Source of the DNA: Saturnia japonica
Taxonomy: Eukaryota > Arthropoda > Insecta > Lepidoptera > Saturniidae
NCBI GenBank assembly: GCA_033032175.1
Contig: CM065304.1
Location: 3,782,001 to 3,846,000, forward strand
Length of the DNA stretch: 64,000 bases
Reading direction: 5' to 3'
This document shows positions 12,216-23,000 of the stretch, piece after piece (position 1 is the first letter of the stretch; each line of letters begins with the position of its first letter). Below the pieces are notes generated by a model, which did no database searches, was not told the DNA's origin, and saw nothing but the letters and a program-made list of their open reading frames with translations. Position numbers and translations under genes: made by a program.

Positions 12216-12614
12216 GGTATCCTGCGCGCGCCTCTCTAAAGGTTTGTCCGAGTCCAGTATCCAGCCCGCGAAGTAGCCCCACGGTAGGGCCATTGCCAAG
12301 GTCTCACAAAAAATCAGAAAGCAGTATAAATTGAATAAAGTATTTTTGATGTTCAATATTCCCTAAAATTATGGAAGGGCTTTAAATTATTGTGATCCAA
12401 GAAACCGACAAATAATCCCTCTAAAAATTTTATTCGATAGGTTTGGGAACAAAATTTTTTTTCTCTTAAGCATCACACACACACACACATATCCAAATAC
12501 ATGTGAAGTATTGACAAATTTTAACTTAACTCTAATGATGGCGTGTGCTCTGTTTCCTTCGCCTATTCTCAATGGAATAAAGAAATAATATAAAAACTAA
12601 GATTATAATTATAG

Positions 12615-13062
12615 GTGGTTATTAAAATAACCAATAATATAATGTTTTATTCATATCTCACCGATCGCACCTACCGCTTGCCAGTGGAAGATGTACTATC
12701 CACACCCTACCCCGTACGCTCGGGCGTCTCGCAAGGCTCCATTCTGGCGCCTTGGCTTTTCAATCTGTACGTCAGTACATCAACTATCATTATATCTATC
12801 ATAGCTATCAACCCCTCAAAGAGCGCTGCGATTATCTTCGACCCTAGTAAAAAGGAGATACTCGAGGGTATAAACTTTTCAAACTCTTTAAAGACAAGAA
12901 CCCCTGGGCTACCGTAGTTAAATATCTTGGTGTGAACCTCGATAAAAAAACTCACCTTCGACTCTCATGTCCGTACCGTTCAGAACAGAGCGGCAATGGT
13001 CATAGGTCGACTACAGTCCCTGACTGTAAGCAAAATGTCCTTGAGATACAAGCTTACTATAG
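12615..13062 (+). pseudogene. Jockey-like LINE ORF2, reverse transcriptase middle part
   Basis: Reads SYLTDRTYRLP, then PVRSGVSQGSILAPWLFNLY (the conserved reverse-transcriptase block before the catalytic YxDD), then, after loss of the YxDD segment, INPSKSAAIIFD and the thumb region (NLDKKTHL, SLRYKLTI) with frameshifts. The order is typical of jockey-group non-LTR elements. The frame stops at about 13062, where the minus-strand transposon copy B is inserted; the LINE resumes at about 14543. Without its catalytic aspartates the protein would be dead. Confidence 0.85.
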
Positions 13063-13431
13063 GTAAATTAAATTTTGTAGTAAGAAACACTAGGGTAATT
13101 GGAGTAAAACCTCTTGATACTTTTAATTTTTTTATTAATATTCCCTAATATCATTCATCAAAAACATTATTTGTACTACGCTGTCAAAAAAGTACCGGTA
13201 TAAACAGCACTGTATTGACAGATGCAACTCAAACTTCGTGCCAAAATGGAAAACTGTTGTGTCAATCTAACAACAACAAAAGAACAATAAATTGAATTTT
13301 GAACCATAAATAACAAATCATCCATTCCCGATGCTTTTTTGACTGAATGTATATACTGTAATAGGGGTTGTTGGTTTTCCATAAGACTTGAGTGGTGGAG
13401 CAGACTATAAATCGAAAATGCATTGACTTGT

Positions 13432-14422
13432 TTAGATAATTATATTATGATATCGCCTCTTTGCTTCAATAACGTGATAAGTCCGACAATTCATTTTTTT
13501 TATTATTTGATATTTGAAACCGCCGTGATCAATTTTATTTTTCCCAAAAACGTGGTATCTTTTATGAGTGTGAGTTTTCTTCTTCATATGCTCTAAATAT
13601 CTGAATCTTTGTATCATGATGTCATGACGCTCCATCAAAATAGTTCTTTTTAATTGGCACTTTACAAGTTCAATGCCAATATTCTTCATAATAAGCCTGT
13701 AAAAAAGCATAAGTTATAAAATGTAGCAACGTTAAACTATAGCAAGTAAAATAAGTAGATACATATATGTGTTACCTCAATGATTCTCTGCCTCCATTGA
13801 AATCAATATTTTCCCGAAGAGTTTGTAACAATTTCCTCACGGTTGGAATTTCTTTCCGTACAGTATAAAATTTCTTTATTTTATTTCTGATCACTTCTAA
13901 ATCAAAACTGTCCAGATTAATTTCTTTCTTTCCCCCTTTCCTCTTTTTACCAGGCGTACAGAACACACCTCCGTTTACTCTTCCTTCATTAATAATTCTT
14001 CATATGGTAGAAGAAGAAACCCCTGTAAGTAACAGTTCAATAACATAGAGTAAGGATAGTACACAATATAATATTACTTATTTGATTTCATCATGGGTTT
14101 TAATTTTTCTTTTAATGTACGAGAACCCTTAATAATTTACACACAAAAATGTTTGTTTGTAAAATATCAAAAAAGCTGCCAAACTATTACTAACTGTAAC
14201 TTTAACACTATGATTAAAATAATAATAATTGTTTCGGTACTTAGAAAAATGTATGTATAAAATGTAAAGTATCTTGACTTGTTAGTTCTACTTACCGTTA
14301 AATGTTTGAACTCTCTTTAAAATCGAAGTTTCTGGTTGGCCTCCATCTTCTTCTGCACAAATCCTTTGGTATACATTGTAAACAACGTTCCTTGCTTGTA
14401 ATCGAATTGGTTTTTTCGACAT
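13432..14422 (-). pseudogene. Intron-bearing Tc1/mariner-type transposase, copy B (N-terminal half)
   Basis: Three minus-strand exons with canonical signals: 14422-14296 (MSKKPIRLQARNVVYNVY to QTFN, then GGTAAGT), 14022-13776 (after TTACAG: VSSSTI, a stop, then NGGVFCTPGKKRKGG and NLDSFDLEVIRNKIKKFY, then GGTAACA) and 13696 onward (after TTTACAG: RLIMKNIG and LMERHDIMIQRFRYL). These are the N-terminal DNA-binding and linker parts of the same family as copy A at 3.3-5.1 kb. The catalytic DDE half is absent and the frame dissolves after about 13560. It sits inside a plus-strand LINE, so it inserted after the LINE. A stop replaces the expected Trp in exon 2. Confidence 0.8.
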
Positions 14423-14542
14423 TTTCACGAAAACTGTAACTTTTGAAGAAAAAAACAAAACTTCTCTGCAGCGGTTGACTCAACTCGAACTTAATTTGAT
14501 AGATGACAATTGATAATTGCCATATGTAAATCACAATTAATT

Positions 14543-15300
14543 TTTTTGTTTTCGTTCCATGAGATTCTGGTACACCTATATTTCGCCGCATTCGCACATA
14601 TTGTGTCAAAATCTAATATACATATATTCCAAGTCCTCCAAACACGATTCATACGTAAAATCAACAAACCCCCCTTGGTACGTTCAACATGAATATATGG
14701 AACTTCCCGCGGTCGAATGGTACATCAAATACCACCCGAGATCATATTTAGAGGCCGAGTCAAATCACGTGATTCCGATGATCAAAGCCGCTGTGACTTA
14801 CGATGCAGTCCCATACGCCACCAGCTTACAACGCGGACCGCGTAACATCTTCACTGACCCCAATGACGAAATCGAGTCAAAACACACCTATTATTCAACC
14901 GTCTCTCCAAAAAGATAGTGTTCGCGCTCACGCCCGCGTAACCACCATTCCCTCCACAGTGGACGGGCAACTAACTTCTATCCCGAACACCCACTGCCGC
15001 GACCTTCCTCTCTCGCGGCAACTCAAACCCAGGTCCGTTCCTCGGTGTGAAACCCTTGAGTCTGGCAGCTACCAACGCAATTCAAGTGAAACTGCACTCG
15101 CAATCACTTAGCTACCCACCCACATACATCATTACACACAATATGTTCATACATACGTGCACACCACACAGGTACATAGGTTGTGTAAGTGGCCTTTTTT
15201 TTCTTTCTTCTCTAGTTAGTGTAGACAATATTTTCAGATCACTAAATACATTATATACACATGCTCCTTACTTCCTCCCAGAAAATGTTAGTTTAGCTCG
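14543..15300 (+). pseudogene. Jockey-like LINE ORF2 C-terminus and 3' tail
   Basis: After the nested transposon the LINE frame resumes as AFAHIVSKSNI and RFIRKINKPP; after a one-base shift it continues as WYVQHEYMELPAVEWYIKYH, SYLEAESN, YDAVPYATS and RNIFTDPNDEIES, ending at 14918. This is the C-terminal region of a jockey-like ORF2. The following GC-rich tail (14920-15100) and about 200 bases beyond are its 3' region. The same tail occurs inverted at about 15590-15845. The sequence through about 15095 is duplicated at 18530-19085. Confidence 0.75.
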
Positions 15301-15444
15301 AATTTTACGAATAGGGAATTAGTCAGATCGAGACTTCATTGCAATCGCGGCAAAAGCGCAAGCCGAGATCTGGCCGCTTTGGCACCCTTGCTCGCTTACT
15401 CCCCATGCTTCCGCGGTTGAGTGCCTTAAGCGCTCGCCCCCAAG

Positions 15445-15515
15445 CCCGGTAAAGCTGTAAAAGCCATTAGCGGCTCTATTTGCTTAGGGCCCCTCAGGCT
15501 AACAGTGTAGTAAGT
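15445..15515 (-). repeat. Dispersed GC-rich repeat motif, copy 2 of 3
   Basis: Reverse complement contains ACTACACTGTTAGCC, GGGGCCCTAAGC and GGCTTTTACAGCTTTACCGG, matching the blocks at about 6303-6372 and 49105-49165. It lies in a GC-rich patch between two oppositely oriented LINE tails. Confidence 0.65.
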
Positions 15516-15589
15516 TTAAAAAAAAATATTTGTATGCAAAGTATTCCAAATTATTGAAGACATATACTAAACTAACATATACATATAAA

Positions 15590-16260
15590 CATGTTCCCTT
15601 CTTCCTGGGTATAAAGTATTTCTACACTACCTAGCGTAAAAAAGAAAAAAAAAAGATCCCTTACAGAACCTATGTACCTATGTGGTGTCCAAGTTTGTTT
15701 GTTCATAAGTGTGCAATATTGTATGTGGGTAGCTAACTGATGCACGTGCAGTGTCACTTGTATCGCGCAGGCGGCTGCCAGACTCAAGGGCTTCATACCA
15801 AGGAACGGGCCTAGGCTTGAGTTGCCGCTAGAGAGGGAGGGAGGAAGTCTACGTATGTGAAGACCTCTTGGACGCTGTGCACTTTGCAGCAGGGCCACTA
15901 GGCGCATTTCTGAAACGGGAGCACGCGGGGCGGGACTTTGCAGAGCCATGAGAAACTGAGGTTTGGGGGCCAGCTCCATAAGCATGCAGTGGAGTGGCTC
16001 GCATGGGCTCAGGGGGCGCACTAGGTGCAGGGGTGGTGGGCACCGGAGCGCGGGAGACTTTAGTGACAGCAGGTGGTTGGGGGAGAGGGGGGGCGTGATG
16101 CGTCCTCTGGTGGGCGGGTTGCCTTATCTGGTTCACCGGGTAAATCGTGCTTGCGGGTACAGTCCCAGGTGTGGTGGGTGTCGAGGCAGTTTTTATTGTT
16201 TAAAACTGCGGTTTTACTACGTAAACACTCTGTGCCGGTGCTACCAGATGCGGTAGAATA
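15590..16260 (-). pseudogene. Jockey-like LINE, ORF1 piece joined directly to its 3' tail
   Basis: Minus-strand reading starts with a Cys/His segment (CLDTHHTWDCTRKHD) and a long Pro/Ala-rich stretch (PPLPQPPAVTKVSRAP and onward), typical of the gag-like ORF1 of jockey-type LINEs, through CTASKRSSHT near 15850. Immediately after, at about 15845, the sequence becomes the LINE 3' tail also seen at 15003-15290 on the plus strand. The whole of ORF2 is therefore missing. The ORF1 end is shared with 20027-20096. Confidence 0.65.
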
Positions 16261-16541
16261 TGGTAGGTCTACTGTAATTTCATTTCATTCACGTATACTG
16301 TATTAGTAGGGCCATTGCCAAGGTCTCACAAAAAATCAGAAAGCAGTATAAATTGAATAAAGTATTTTTGATGTTCAATATTCCCTAAAATTATGGAAGG
16401 GCTTTAAATTATTGTGATCCAAGAAACCGACAAATAATCCCTCTAAAAATTTTATTCGATAGGTTTGGGAACAAAATTTTTTTTCTCTTAAGCATCACAC
16501 ACACACACACACATCACACACTTTCACAGAATAAGCATTTT

Positions 16542-16632
16542 TGTCTTTAAAATAGTCGGGAGCGGGAGTGAAAGATTCGCGCGGGCATTCTGTAGTCCAC
16601 GTGAGCGAAGCCATGGGCACAGCTAGTTGTAA
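16542..16632 (+). repeat. Helitron-like 3' terminus
   Basis: Ends GTCCACGTGAGCGAAGCC, then GGGCACAGCTAGT. The CTAG|T end preceded by a short GC-rich hairpin is what lepidopteran Helitron-like elements show. Similar termini occur at about 31790-31832 and 51640-51700. Family assignment is inferred from recalled features. Confidence 0.5.
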
Positions 16633-17826
16633 GTAAAACGTTCAATGTTACGTGTACGTAATAATCGTGCTTGCTTAGTTATTTTAAAATAAATCTATTT
16701 TTACTCGACTGCCAAAAAGGAGGGTTATGTATTTCGAGCGTATGTATGTATACATGTATGTCTATTTCTTTGGCACGCTCTGTAGCCTAAACGGCTTTAT
16801 GGATATTAGCATACGAGGTGTCATTAGATTCGTCTTAATTATGGAAGTGACTTAAGCTTATATACATATGCTTACTTATATTTACCTACGAGGTATGGAA
16901 ATCAAATAAAAAGCTAAAATATGTAATTAAATTGTCAAGTGTTTTTATTGCAGACGGGTTTTTTGTTTACTCTTTAATACTTTAGCTTTTTATTATATTT
17001 TTTCGACTATCGGTAGATATTTAGTAAATTATTGGCCGTTACCACATTGGCGAGTTTCTTCAAGATATTATGTGAAACGTCCTTCAAATTTAACCCGCTA
17101 CGTACAGCAGCGCCATCTTCAATTCATAGATACCTTATGATATGACTACACATAAAAAATAAATTTAAATTATTCCTTTAATGTTGTCACTTGTTATTTT
17201 CACTGTTGCCAGATCACTAGTTTCCACAAAAACTTATTGGTTCTTTAAAGGTTTGGAGGAATTTTTGGGGAGACAAAATGTATAGACAGCTGCATATTGT
17301 ATGTGTACTTAAACATGTATACAAGGATTTATGAGGTGAACAAAAAATTATATAGAAGGATTCTATCAGTTTTTGCATTGATGGACACCATTATTTTGTT
17401 CAGTACTGTAATTATATAATTTCAGAGGGTTTTATTTATTGTTATGTATGACAATAGCTATGTAAGGAAAGCGTCATTCATTAAACGTCAGTGCGCTTAT
17501 GACCGTCTTTGATTTCACACGTCCCGATATAACATTTATGAATGTTGAACTTTGATGGGGCTCTGTGTTATGTTCAGAGCGACGATGAGACAGCTATCGC
17601 TTATCGGAAAACAGTATCCTATAATGTATAGTATAATTATCAGGGATGTCGATCTGAGAGCGATTAATTAAAGAATCTATATTTTAATACCCAAAAAATA
17701 GATTTTTTTTAAATCGATACATAGCACTGAATAGTTCCAGTAAGTCCATATTTCAATCTAGAAAATCGAGTTACGATTTTTTCTGTTATTATAAGAACCA
17801 TAAAATTATTTACAGTTAGATGAAAG
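16633..17826. other. Non-coding segment unique to duplication unit 2
   Basis: AT-rich, with a TATG/TATA-rich microsatellite-like patch near 16738-16760 and no gene. It separates the two parts of unit 2 that are contiguous in unit 1, so it was inserted here or deleted there. Confidence 0.5.
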
Positions 17827-17951
17827 TATCCAAATACATGTGAAGTATTGACAAATTTTAACTTAACTCTAATGATGGCGTGTGCTCTGTTTCCTTCGCC
17901 TATTCTCAATGGAATAAAGAAATAATATAAAAACTAAGATTATAATTATAG

Positions 17952-18155
17952 GTGGTTATTAAAATAACCAATAATATAATGTTTTATTCATATCTCACCG
18001 ATCGCACCTACCGCTTGCCAGTGGAAGATGTACTATCCACACCCTACCCCGTACGCTCGGGCGTCTCGCAAGGCTCCATTCTGGCGCCTTGCCTTTTCAA
18101 TCTGTACGTCAGTACATCAACTATCATTATATCTATCATAGCTATCAACCCCTTT
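17952..18155 (+). pseudogene. LINE reverse transcriptase fragment (duplicate of 12615-12816)
   Basis: Same SYLTDRTYRLP and PVRSGVSQGSILAP blocks as unit 1 with almost no differences (Trp to Cys after ILAP). It ends at 18153, where sequence equivalent to 14165 follows after two filler bases, marking a clean deletion junction. Confidence 0.85.
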
Positions 18156-18286
18156 TATCAAAAAAGCTGCCAAACTATTACTAACTGTAACTTTAACACT
18201 ATGATTAAAATAATAATAATTGTTTCGGTACTTAGAAAAATGTATGTATAAAATGTAAAGTATCTTGACTTGTTAGTTCTACTTAC

Positions 18287-18413
18287 CGTTAAATGTTTGA
18301 ACTCTCTTTAAAATCGAAGTTTCTGGTTGGCCTCCTTCTTCTTCTGCACAAATCCTTTGGTATACATTGTAAACAACGTTCCTTGCTTGTAATCGAATTG
18401 GTTTTTTCGACAT
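18287..18413 (-). pseudogene. Transposase exon 1 (duplicate of 14296-14422)
   Basis: Encodes MSKKPIRLQARNVVYNVY and ends with QTFN and GGTAAGT, as in unit 1, with one base difference noted near 18335. The other exons of copy B are lost with the 1.35-kb deletion. Confidence 0.85.
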
Positions 18414-18533
18414 TTTCACGAAAACTGTAACTTTTGAAGAAAAAAACAAAACTTCTCTGCAGCGGTTGACTCAACTCGAACTTAATTTGATAGATGACAA
18501 TTGATAATTGCCATATGTAAATCACAATTAATT

Positions 18534-19085
18534 TTTTTGTTTTCGTTCCATGAGATTCTGGTACACCTATATTTCGCCGCATTCGCACATATTGTGTCAA
18601 AATCTAATATACATATATTCCAAGTCCTCCAAACACGATTCATACGTAAAATCAACAAACCCCCCTTGGTACGTTCAACATGGATATATGGAACTTCCCG
18701 CGGTCGAATGGTACATCAAATACCACCCGAGATCATATTTAGAGGCCGAGTCAAATCACGTGATTCCGATGATCAAAGCCGCTGTGACTTACGATGCAGT
18801 CCCATACGCCACCAGCTTACAACGCGGACCGCGTAACATCTTCACTGACCCCAATGACGAAATCGAGTCAAAACACACCTATTATTCAACCGTCTCTCCA
18901 AAAAGATAGTGTTCGCGCTCACGCCCGCGTAACCACCGTTCCCTCCACAGTGGACGGGCAACTAACTTCGATCCCGAACACCCACTGCCGCGACCTTCCT
19001 CTCTCGCGGCAACTCAAACCCAGGTCCGTTCCTCGGTGTGAAACCCTTGAGTCTGGCAGCTACCAACGCAATTCAAGTGAAACTG
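18534..19085 (+). pseudogene. LINE ORF2 C-terminus and tail (duplicate of 14543-15095)
   Basis: Repeats the C-terminal frame (WYVQHGYMELPAVEWYIKYH and RNIFTDPNDEIES) and GC-rich tail of unit 1 with only a handful of substitutions. At about 19085 it is cut off and joined to the oppositely oriented endonuclease fragment. Confidence 0.85.
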
Positions 19086-20096
19086 CTACTTCGACCACTC
19101 TCGAGACCTCTCTGATGTCAACCTGAAGGTGTTCGACGAGGGAATCGATCGTTAAGTCAGCGTCTGCGACCCACTGCAGTACATCAGGGACTCTATCTAA
19201 GCTGGCCGAGGACGGCCTGTCCGCAAGTAGATGTTTGAGCTTTGCGAAGTCAGTCACCTTGACGGAGGGAGGAATATGGTCGGAGGGATGTCCTGGTCGG
19301 AGTATGGCCGAGCAGTGATCGGAGTCGAGTTTATGTACGACTTCTATAAGTTGTAACCGAAGCTCGATAACTTTCAGTAGGACCACATCAAGCACTGTCG
19401 GACGACAGTTAGCTTGAAAGTGGTTATTTTCGGAGGGAACTATAACGTCAAAGTTCATGTCATCACATAATAGATCGAGTATCCTCCTGTTACGGGAGTC
19501 ACTCGAACTATTAAAGCTAGTATGACCACTGTTATGATTACAAAAGGACCGAGGAAAAGAGAGCTTCCAGATCGGACTGAACGAGTCTTTTTGAAGGCGG
19601 TAAGTACGTGGATACGATTATGATTGACGGAAGCTCAGTCATACGTATTCTACATATAGAAACTTCCATATTGATAAGTTCGGGAGGGTCAATTGGCATA
19701 TAGTATAGTGAACACTTGTAGTAAATGAGAATGCCGCCGCCTTGGGTGACACAGTCATTTCTAACAATGTTATAGTTAGCGACTCTAGGGTTACGCTTAC
19801 TAGGTTTTAGAAGTGTTTCTTGTACAACTGACATTCTACAAGGAAGTTAGCTAGCAGATCACGCTGAGCAGCTAAGTTCCTAGCATTAAAGAATGATATG
19901 TTAAGTCCCTTCAGTCTTAACTTTTCCATTGAAAGGCTTTATGTTTGCGGCTGCTTGGTCTAGACGTCGAATCGTCTCTGATAGCCGTGGGAATTTCTAA
20001 ATATTTAAGTAACCGTACTCGTTAAGGAAGTCTACGTATGTGAAGACCTCTTGGACGCTGTGCACTTTGCAGCAGGGCCACTAGGCGCATTTCATT
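19060..20096 (-). pseudogene. Jockey-like LINE, ORF1 end and ORF2 endonuclease domain
   Basis: Minus strand: the end of ORF1 (VQEVFTYVDFLNEYGYL, an in-frame stop, then PRLSETIRRLDQAAANIKPF) is followed by the start of ORF2 at about 19930 (MEKLRLKGLNISFFNARNL), overlapping in a different frame as in jockey-type elements. The apurinic endonuclease domain follows: VVQETLLKPSKR, DCVTQGGGILIYYK, NSGHTSFNSSDSRNRRILDL, NNHFQANCRPTVLDVVLLK and HKLDSDH. Frameshifts lie near 19815 and 19540. The reverse transcriptase is absent because the element is cut at about 19085 against the plus-strand LINE tail. Confidence 0.8.
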
Positions 20097-23000
20097 TATG
20101 AGATGATAAAAACGTTAGAACTAAATTTTAAAGCAAAAGGCGTACGCTCAAAGTTATTTTTAAGAAGACATTTAGCGAATTTAAAATATAATGAAAAGTC
20201 GTCTGTGTTGGAACATATATTAAAATTAGAGGCGATATTTACGGATTTAAAGGAAGCGGAGTCAGAATTAAAAGAGGATGAAAAAGTCAACTATCTTTTA
20301 CTAACGATGCCAGAAAGCTATGGAGGAATTGTTACAGCACTTGAGACTGTTGAAAATTTGCAGTATGATTTTGTGAAAAAAAGACTGAAAGGTGAAGAAG
20401 AAAAGAAGAAAAAGAATATTAGTTCAGCACAGTATAAAATCAATAATGCATTTCTATGTTATACTTGTGGTAAGCCCGGACACAAAAAGTTTCAATGTCG
20501 GGAGAAGAATCAAGAATACAACAAACAAGGACGTGACATGAACTCAGTTCGGCGTGGGTATCAAAGAGGAGGTGAATACTACGGACAAGGAGAGCAGCGT
20601 GGAGCTTACATAGGCCAAAGACGGGGAGATTATCATGGACAAGTACGCGGCGTGTACCAAGGACGTGGTCGTAGCGCATATCAAGGACAAGCTCGAGGAA
20701 CATACCGAGAACAACGAAGATTCGAAAGACAGCGTGGAGGCTACAACCAAGAAAGAGATCACCAAGTTTTTAATATAGATAAGAGTGACTGTTTTATGTG
20801 TGAAGATGTAGCTAACAATTGTGAACAAAAGATGGACAGTTTGTTGTGGTGTGTAGACTCTGGATGTTCTGATCATTTAGTAAACACGAAAGATTATTTT
20901 ACAGACTATATAGAGCTTAAGCAACCTAAATATATTGCAGCTGCTAAAAATGGTGTAACTTTACAAGCGATAGGTATTGGAAATATACAGGTAATAGGTT
21001 ATGTAGGTAGAAAAGCATATCCATGTACTATTAAAAATGTATATTTTGTTCCCGAATTAAGGAAAAATTTAATATCCGTATCTAAAATTAATTTAAGTGG
21101 ATATAAAGCGATATTCACACACGGTAAGGTTAGAATTTATAATAGATATGATAACATGATAATGATAGGCAACTTAGAAGGTAATTTGTATACTATTAAG
21201 ACAAGCATCAACCAACAAAATTGCAACTATGTAAACAAAGAATTTAATGAGATAGCTAGTTTGTGGCATAGAAGGTTTGGTCATTTAGGAATGTATAATA
21301 TTAATTGGCTGGTAAAAACAAATATGGTAAATGGTTTAAATGACTTAAGAAATAGTAATATAGAAAATACATTATGTAAACCATGTCTGCTAGGTAAAAT
21401 GACACGACAGCCGTATAATAAGATAGGATATAGAGCTAAACAGCCACTTGAAATAGTACACACGGATGTATGTGAACCTATATCTCCAACCAGTAGAGAC
21501 GGTTATAAATATTTCTTGACTTTTATCGATGATTATACTCATTTTGTAATTGTATACCTTATTAAACAAAAATCCGAAGTATTTGAGAAATTTCAAAATT
21601 ATTTTTATTATGTCACCAAACATTTTAACACAAATCTGCTAAAACTGCGTTCAGATAACGGCGGGGAATACGTCACTAATGATTTTCAATATTTTTGTGC
21701 ACAAGAAGGAATATCACTACAATATACAGTACCTTATAATCCGCAAATGAATCGCAAACTTATGGAGAAGGCGAGAACAATCCTGTTGGACTCAAAGTTA
21801 GAAAAAGAGTTTTGGGCTGATGCTGTTTTATATTCAGCTTATGTAACAAATAGAAGTCCATCAGCAGGGAGAGAGTTAACGGCAAGTGAATTATGGACAG
21901 GCAGAAAGCCTGATGTGTCAAACATGCACGTTTTTGGTTGTGTCGCATATAACCATGTACCTAGGGAATTGAGACAGAAATTGGATAACACGGGAAAGAA
22001 AATGATCATGATTGGATATAGTACATCGGGATATAAATTATTTGACCCGGAAACAAGTAAAGTAGTACATGCAAGAAATGTTATATTTGATGAAAGATAT
22101 AATGAAAATATATACTTACCATACTTACATGTAGAAAACAAAGAAGAAGGAAGTCAAAAAGTTGAACAAAAGATATTTGAAGAAGCAAGACAAGAAAGGA
22201 AAGAAGAGCAAAAGGATATAATGACAAGCGATACTAAAGATATACCTACAAAGAAAATAAATATACAGGTGGATGAAGTTATACAAAGTAAAGATGAACT
22301 TGAAGGAAGAGAGAAAAGAAAAATACAGAAACCGAAATGGCATGAAGAATATATTATGGATTTATGTAATGACAGTGATGAAGTTTTGTATGCATTGATG
22401 ACAAGCCAGGAAGATACTCCATCATGTTATGAGGAAATAGAATATAGAAAAGACAGACAAGAATGGAAAAATGCAATAAAAGAAGAGTTTAAAGTATTAG
22501 AAGAAAGTGAAACATGGAAAGTGGTATCTAAACGAGAGAAAAAAAATTTATTAGATAGTAAATGGGTTTTTACAAGAAAATGTATAGGACAGAAAGAAAT
22601 ATGTAAAGCAAGGCTTGTAGTAAAGGGATATCAACAAAAGGAACAGTTAGAAAATATATACTCACCAGTATTAAAGTTACAAACTCTAAGAATAATGTTG
22701 TCAATTGCAGCATGTCAAGATTATCAAATACATCAAATGGATGTAAAGGGTGCGTTTCTATATGGTGATATAAAAGAAAATGTATATCTTAAACCACCAG
22801 AAGGACTAAAATTACCGGAGTGAAGGGTATTAAAGTTAACCAAATCATTATACGGGTTAAAGAAATCCCCAAAATATTGGTATGAAAAATTCAATAGCAC
22901 AATTACCGAATATGGATTCAAGAGATCAGAAAACGATTATTGTTTATATAGCATGAATAATACATATTTATTAATCTATGTAGATGATATTTTAATAATT

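Larger units (their letters stand above)
12281..16305 (+). repeat. Segmental tandem duplication, unit 1
   Basis: Unit 1 starts at GTAGGGCCATTGCCAAGG. The identical string restarts exactly where unit 1 ends (16306), giving a direct tandem duplication with a unit of about 4.0 kb. Shared blocks are 12281-12492 with 16306-16514, 12488-12816 with 17827-18153, 14165-15095 with 18156-19085, and 15841-15911 with 20027-20096. Blocks differ by only a few bases, so the event is recent. Contents are LINE and transposon pieces, annotated separately. Confidence 0.8.
16306..20096 (+). repeat. Segmental tandem duplication, unit 2 (rearranged)
   Basis: Second copy of the 12281-16305 unit. Relative to unit 1 it has about 1.31 kb extra (16515-17826) at the CA-repeat and lacks about 1.35 kb (equivalent of 12817-14164). 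It retains LINE endonuclease sequence that unit 1 lacks, and ends at the point equivalent to 15911, where a truncated copia element begins. Confidence 0.75.

Noticed and set aside
14298..14609. 103-codon minus-strand frame (and its duplicate at 18289-18600)
   Set aside because: It overlaps transposase exon 1 in a different frame; the exon frame with MSKKPIRLQ and a good splice donor explains the sequence.
16073..16306. Plus-strand Gly/Arg-rich frames at 15963-16306
   Set aside because: They are antisense shadows of the Pro/Ala-rich LINE ORF1 frame on the minus strand.
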